Below, piece after piece: positions 6,542-6,816 of a stretch of 6,816 nucleotides of DNA. Positions within the stretch are counted from its first letter, which is position 1. Each line of letters begins with the position of its first letter. Under the pieces are notes generated by a model that was not told where the DNA came from, made no database searches, and saw nothing but the letters and a program-made list of their open reading frames with translations. The translations under genes were made by a program, and so were the position numbers. The stretch is from Candidatus Kapaibacterium sp. (GTDB taxonomy: Bacteria > Bacteroidota > Ignavibacteria > Kapaibacteriales > Kapaibacteriaceae), in NCBI GenBank assembly GCA_030830285.1, contig JAURNF010000253.1, positions 1 to 6,816 on the forward strand, read 5' to 3'.

Positions 6542-6816
6542 GTGTTCGCAGAAATCCACATCGAACGCGGTCGCATTCATGCGGTTCTCCCGTGCGCAAC
6601 CGGCACGATCATTCGTACCGAAACGGATACGTATGAGTATCCTGGGTGCCATGTTCTTCCGGGCTTTGTCGACTCCCACGCTCATGTTGTCGGATATGGC
6701 GAGCGTTTGTCGAGCCTCTCCCTGCATCAAGCAACCTCGCTTGATGAATGCCTCCAGCTCATCGGTGGTCACATCACGGGCGATGCGTCATGGGTGCAGG
6801 CGATGGGGTGGAATCA
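6542..6816 (+). CDS. YtcJ-type metal-dependent amidohydrolase, N-terminal part, cut by window edge
   Basis: The open frame starts with GTG at 6542, 5 bases after the ferredoxin stop, and continues past the right edge (91 full codons visible). The N-terminus has the small beta-sandwich typical of amidohydrolases (EIHIERGRIHAVLP, 4-17), then VLPGFVDSHAHVVGYGERL (38-56) with the HxH metal ligands H46 and H48, and a downstream segment (DASWVQAMGWN) matching the W-x-x-G-x-GW pattern of amidohydrolase family 3. Such enzymes hydrolyse C-N bonds in a TIM-barrel active site; the substrate of most YtcJ-like members is unknown. No ATG occurs in frame before the HxH motif, and the match to the family N-terminus begins right after the GTG, which supports this unusual start. 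Tight spacing suggests co-transcription with the ferredoxin, though no functional link is evident. Confidence 0.87.
   Translation, partial: MFAEIHIERGRIHAVLPCATGTIIRTETDTYEYPGCHVLPGFVDSHAHVVGYGERLSSLSLHQATSLDECLQLIGGHITGDASWVQAMGWN

Noticed and set aside
6039..6599. A 187-codon in-frame upstream extension of the TonB-dependent receptor on the minus strand
   Set aside because: It lies mostly antisense to the ferredoxin gene, shows no domain and no signal sequence at its own start, and would bury the clear signal peptide that begins at 6038.
6208..6636. A 142-codon plus-strand open frame overlapping the ferredoxin
   Set aside because: It is a shifted shadow of the ferredoxin and amidohydrolase coding regions, rich in Arg/Ser with no recognisable motif.
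1..6816. Mobile element, CRISPR array, toxin-antitoxin or phage-defence module
   Set aside because: No transposase, integrase, direct-repeat array, small paired genes or defence domains are seen; the genes are housekeeping, envelope and redox functions.

Overview
The window reads as a chromosomal segment from a member of the Bacteroidota/Chlorobiota side of bacteria (FCB group; Chlorobi, Ignavibacteria or Kapabacteria-like lineages fit best). The reasons are a TonB-dependent receptor with a carboxypeptidase-like N-terminal domain next to a DUF4249-type lipoprotein, a Chlorobium-type 2[4Fe-4S] ferredoxin, the absence of clear Shine-Dalgarno sequences before the genes, and a TAnnTTTG promoter motif of the Bacteroidetes kind. 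Base composition is roughly balanced. This placement is inference; no rRNA or other taxonomic marker is present. Coding density is very high, and the only intergenic stretch of any size is 150 bases.

Left part (1-2913, plus strand): a three-gene run with an ATGA overlap and a 6-base gap, so probably one operon. It holds the 3' part of a SpoU/TrmH-family RNA 2'-O-methyltransferase, a class V PLP aminotransferase of the alanine-glyoxylate/serine-pyruvate type, and a 410-residue fusion of an RdgB/HAM1 non-canonical purine NTP pyrophosphatase with a carboxymuconolactone-decarboxylase (CMD)-like domain. These look like housekeeping functions (RNA modification, amino-acid metabolism, nucleotide-pool cleaning). 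The fusion is the least ordinary item in the window.

Middle part (2866-6038, minus strand): a two-gene outer-membrane uptake unit. The TonB-dependent receptor is transcribed first and the DUF4249-like lipoprotein starts 2 bases after its stop codon. The lipoprotein gene runs tail-to-tail into the RdgB-CMD gene with a 48-base overlap. The pair probably forms a receptor plus surface or periplasmic lipoprotein for an unidentified substrate.

Right part (6039-6816, plus strand): a 150-base divergent promoter region, then a two-cluster ferredoxin preceded by a good Bacteroidetes-type promoter. Five bases after its stop, a GTG start opens the truncated 5' end of a YtcJ-type amidohydrolase that runs off the window.

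I found no mobile elements, CRISPR arrays, tRNA or rRNA genes, and no defence or otherwise exotic system. Most of this window is ordinary, and the findings are modest.
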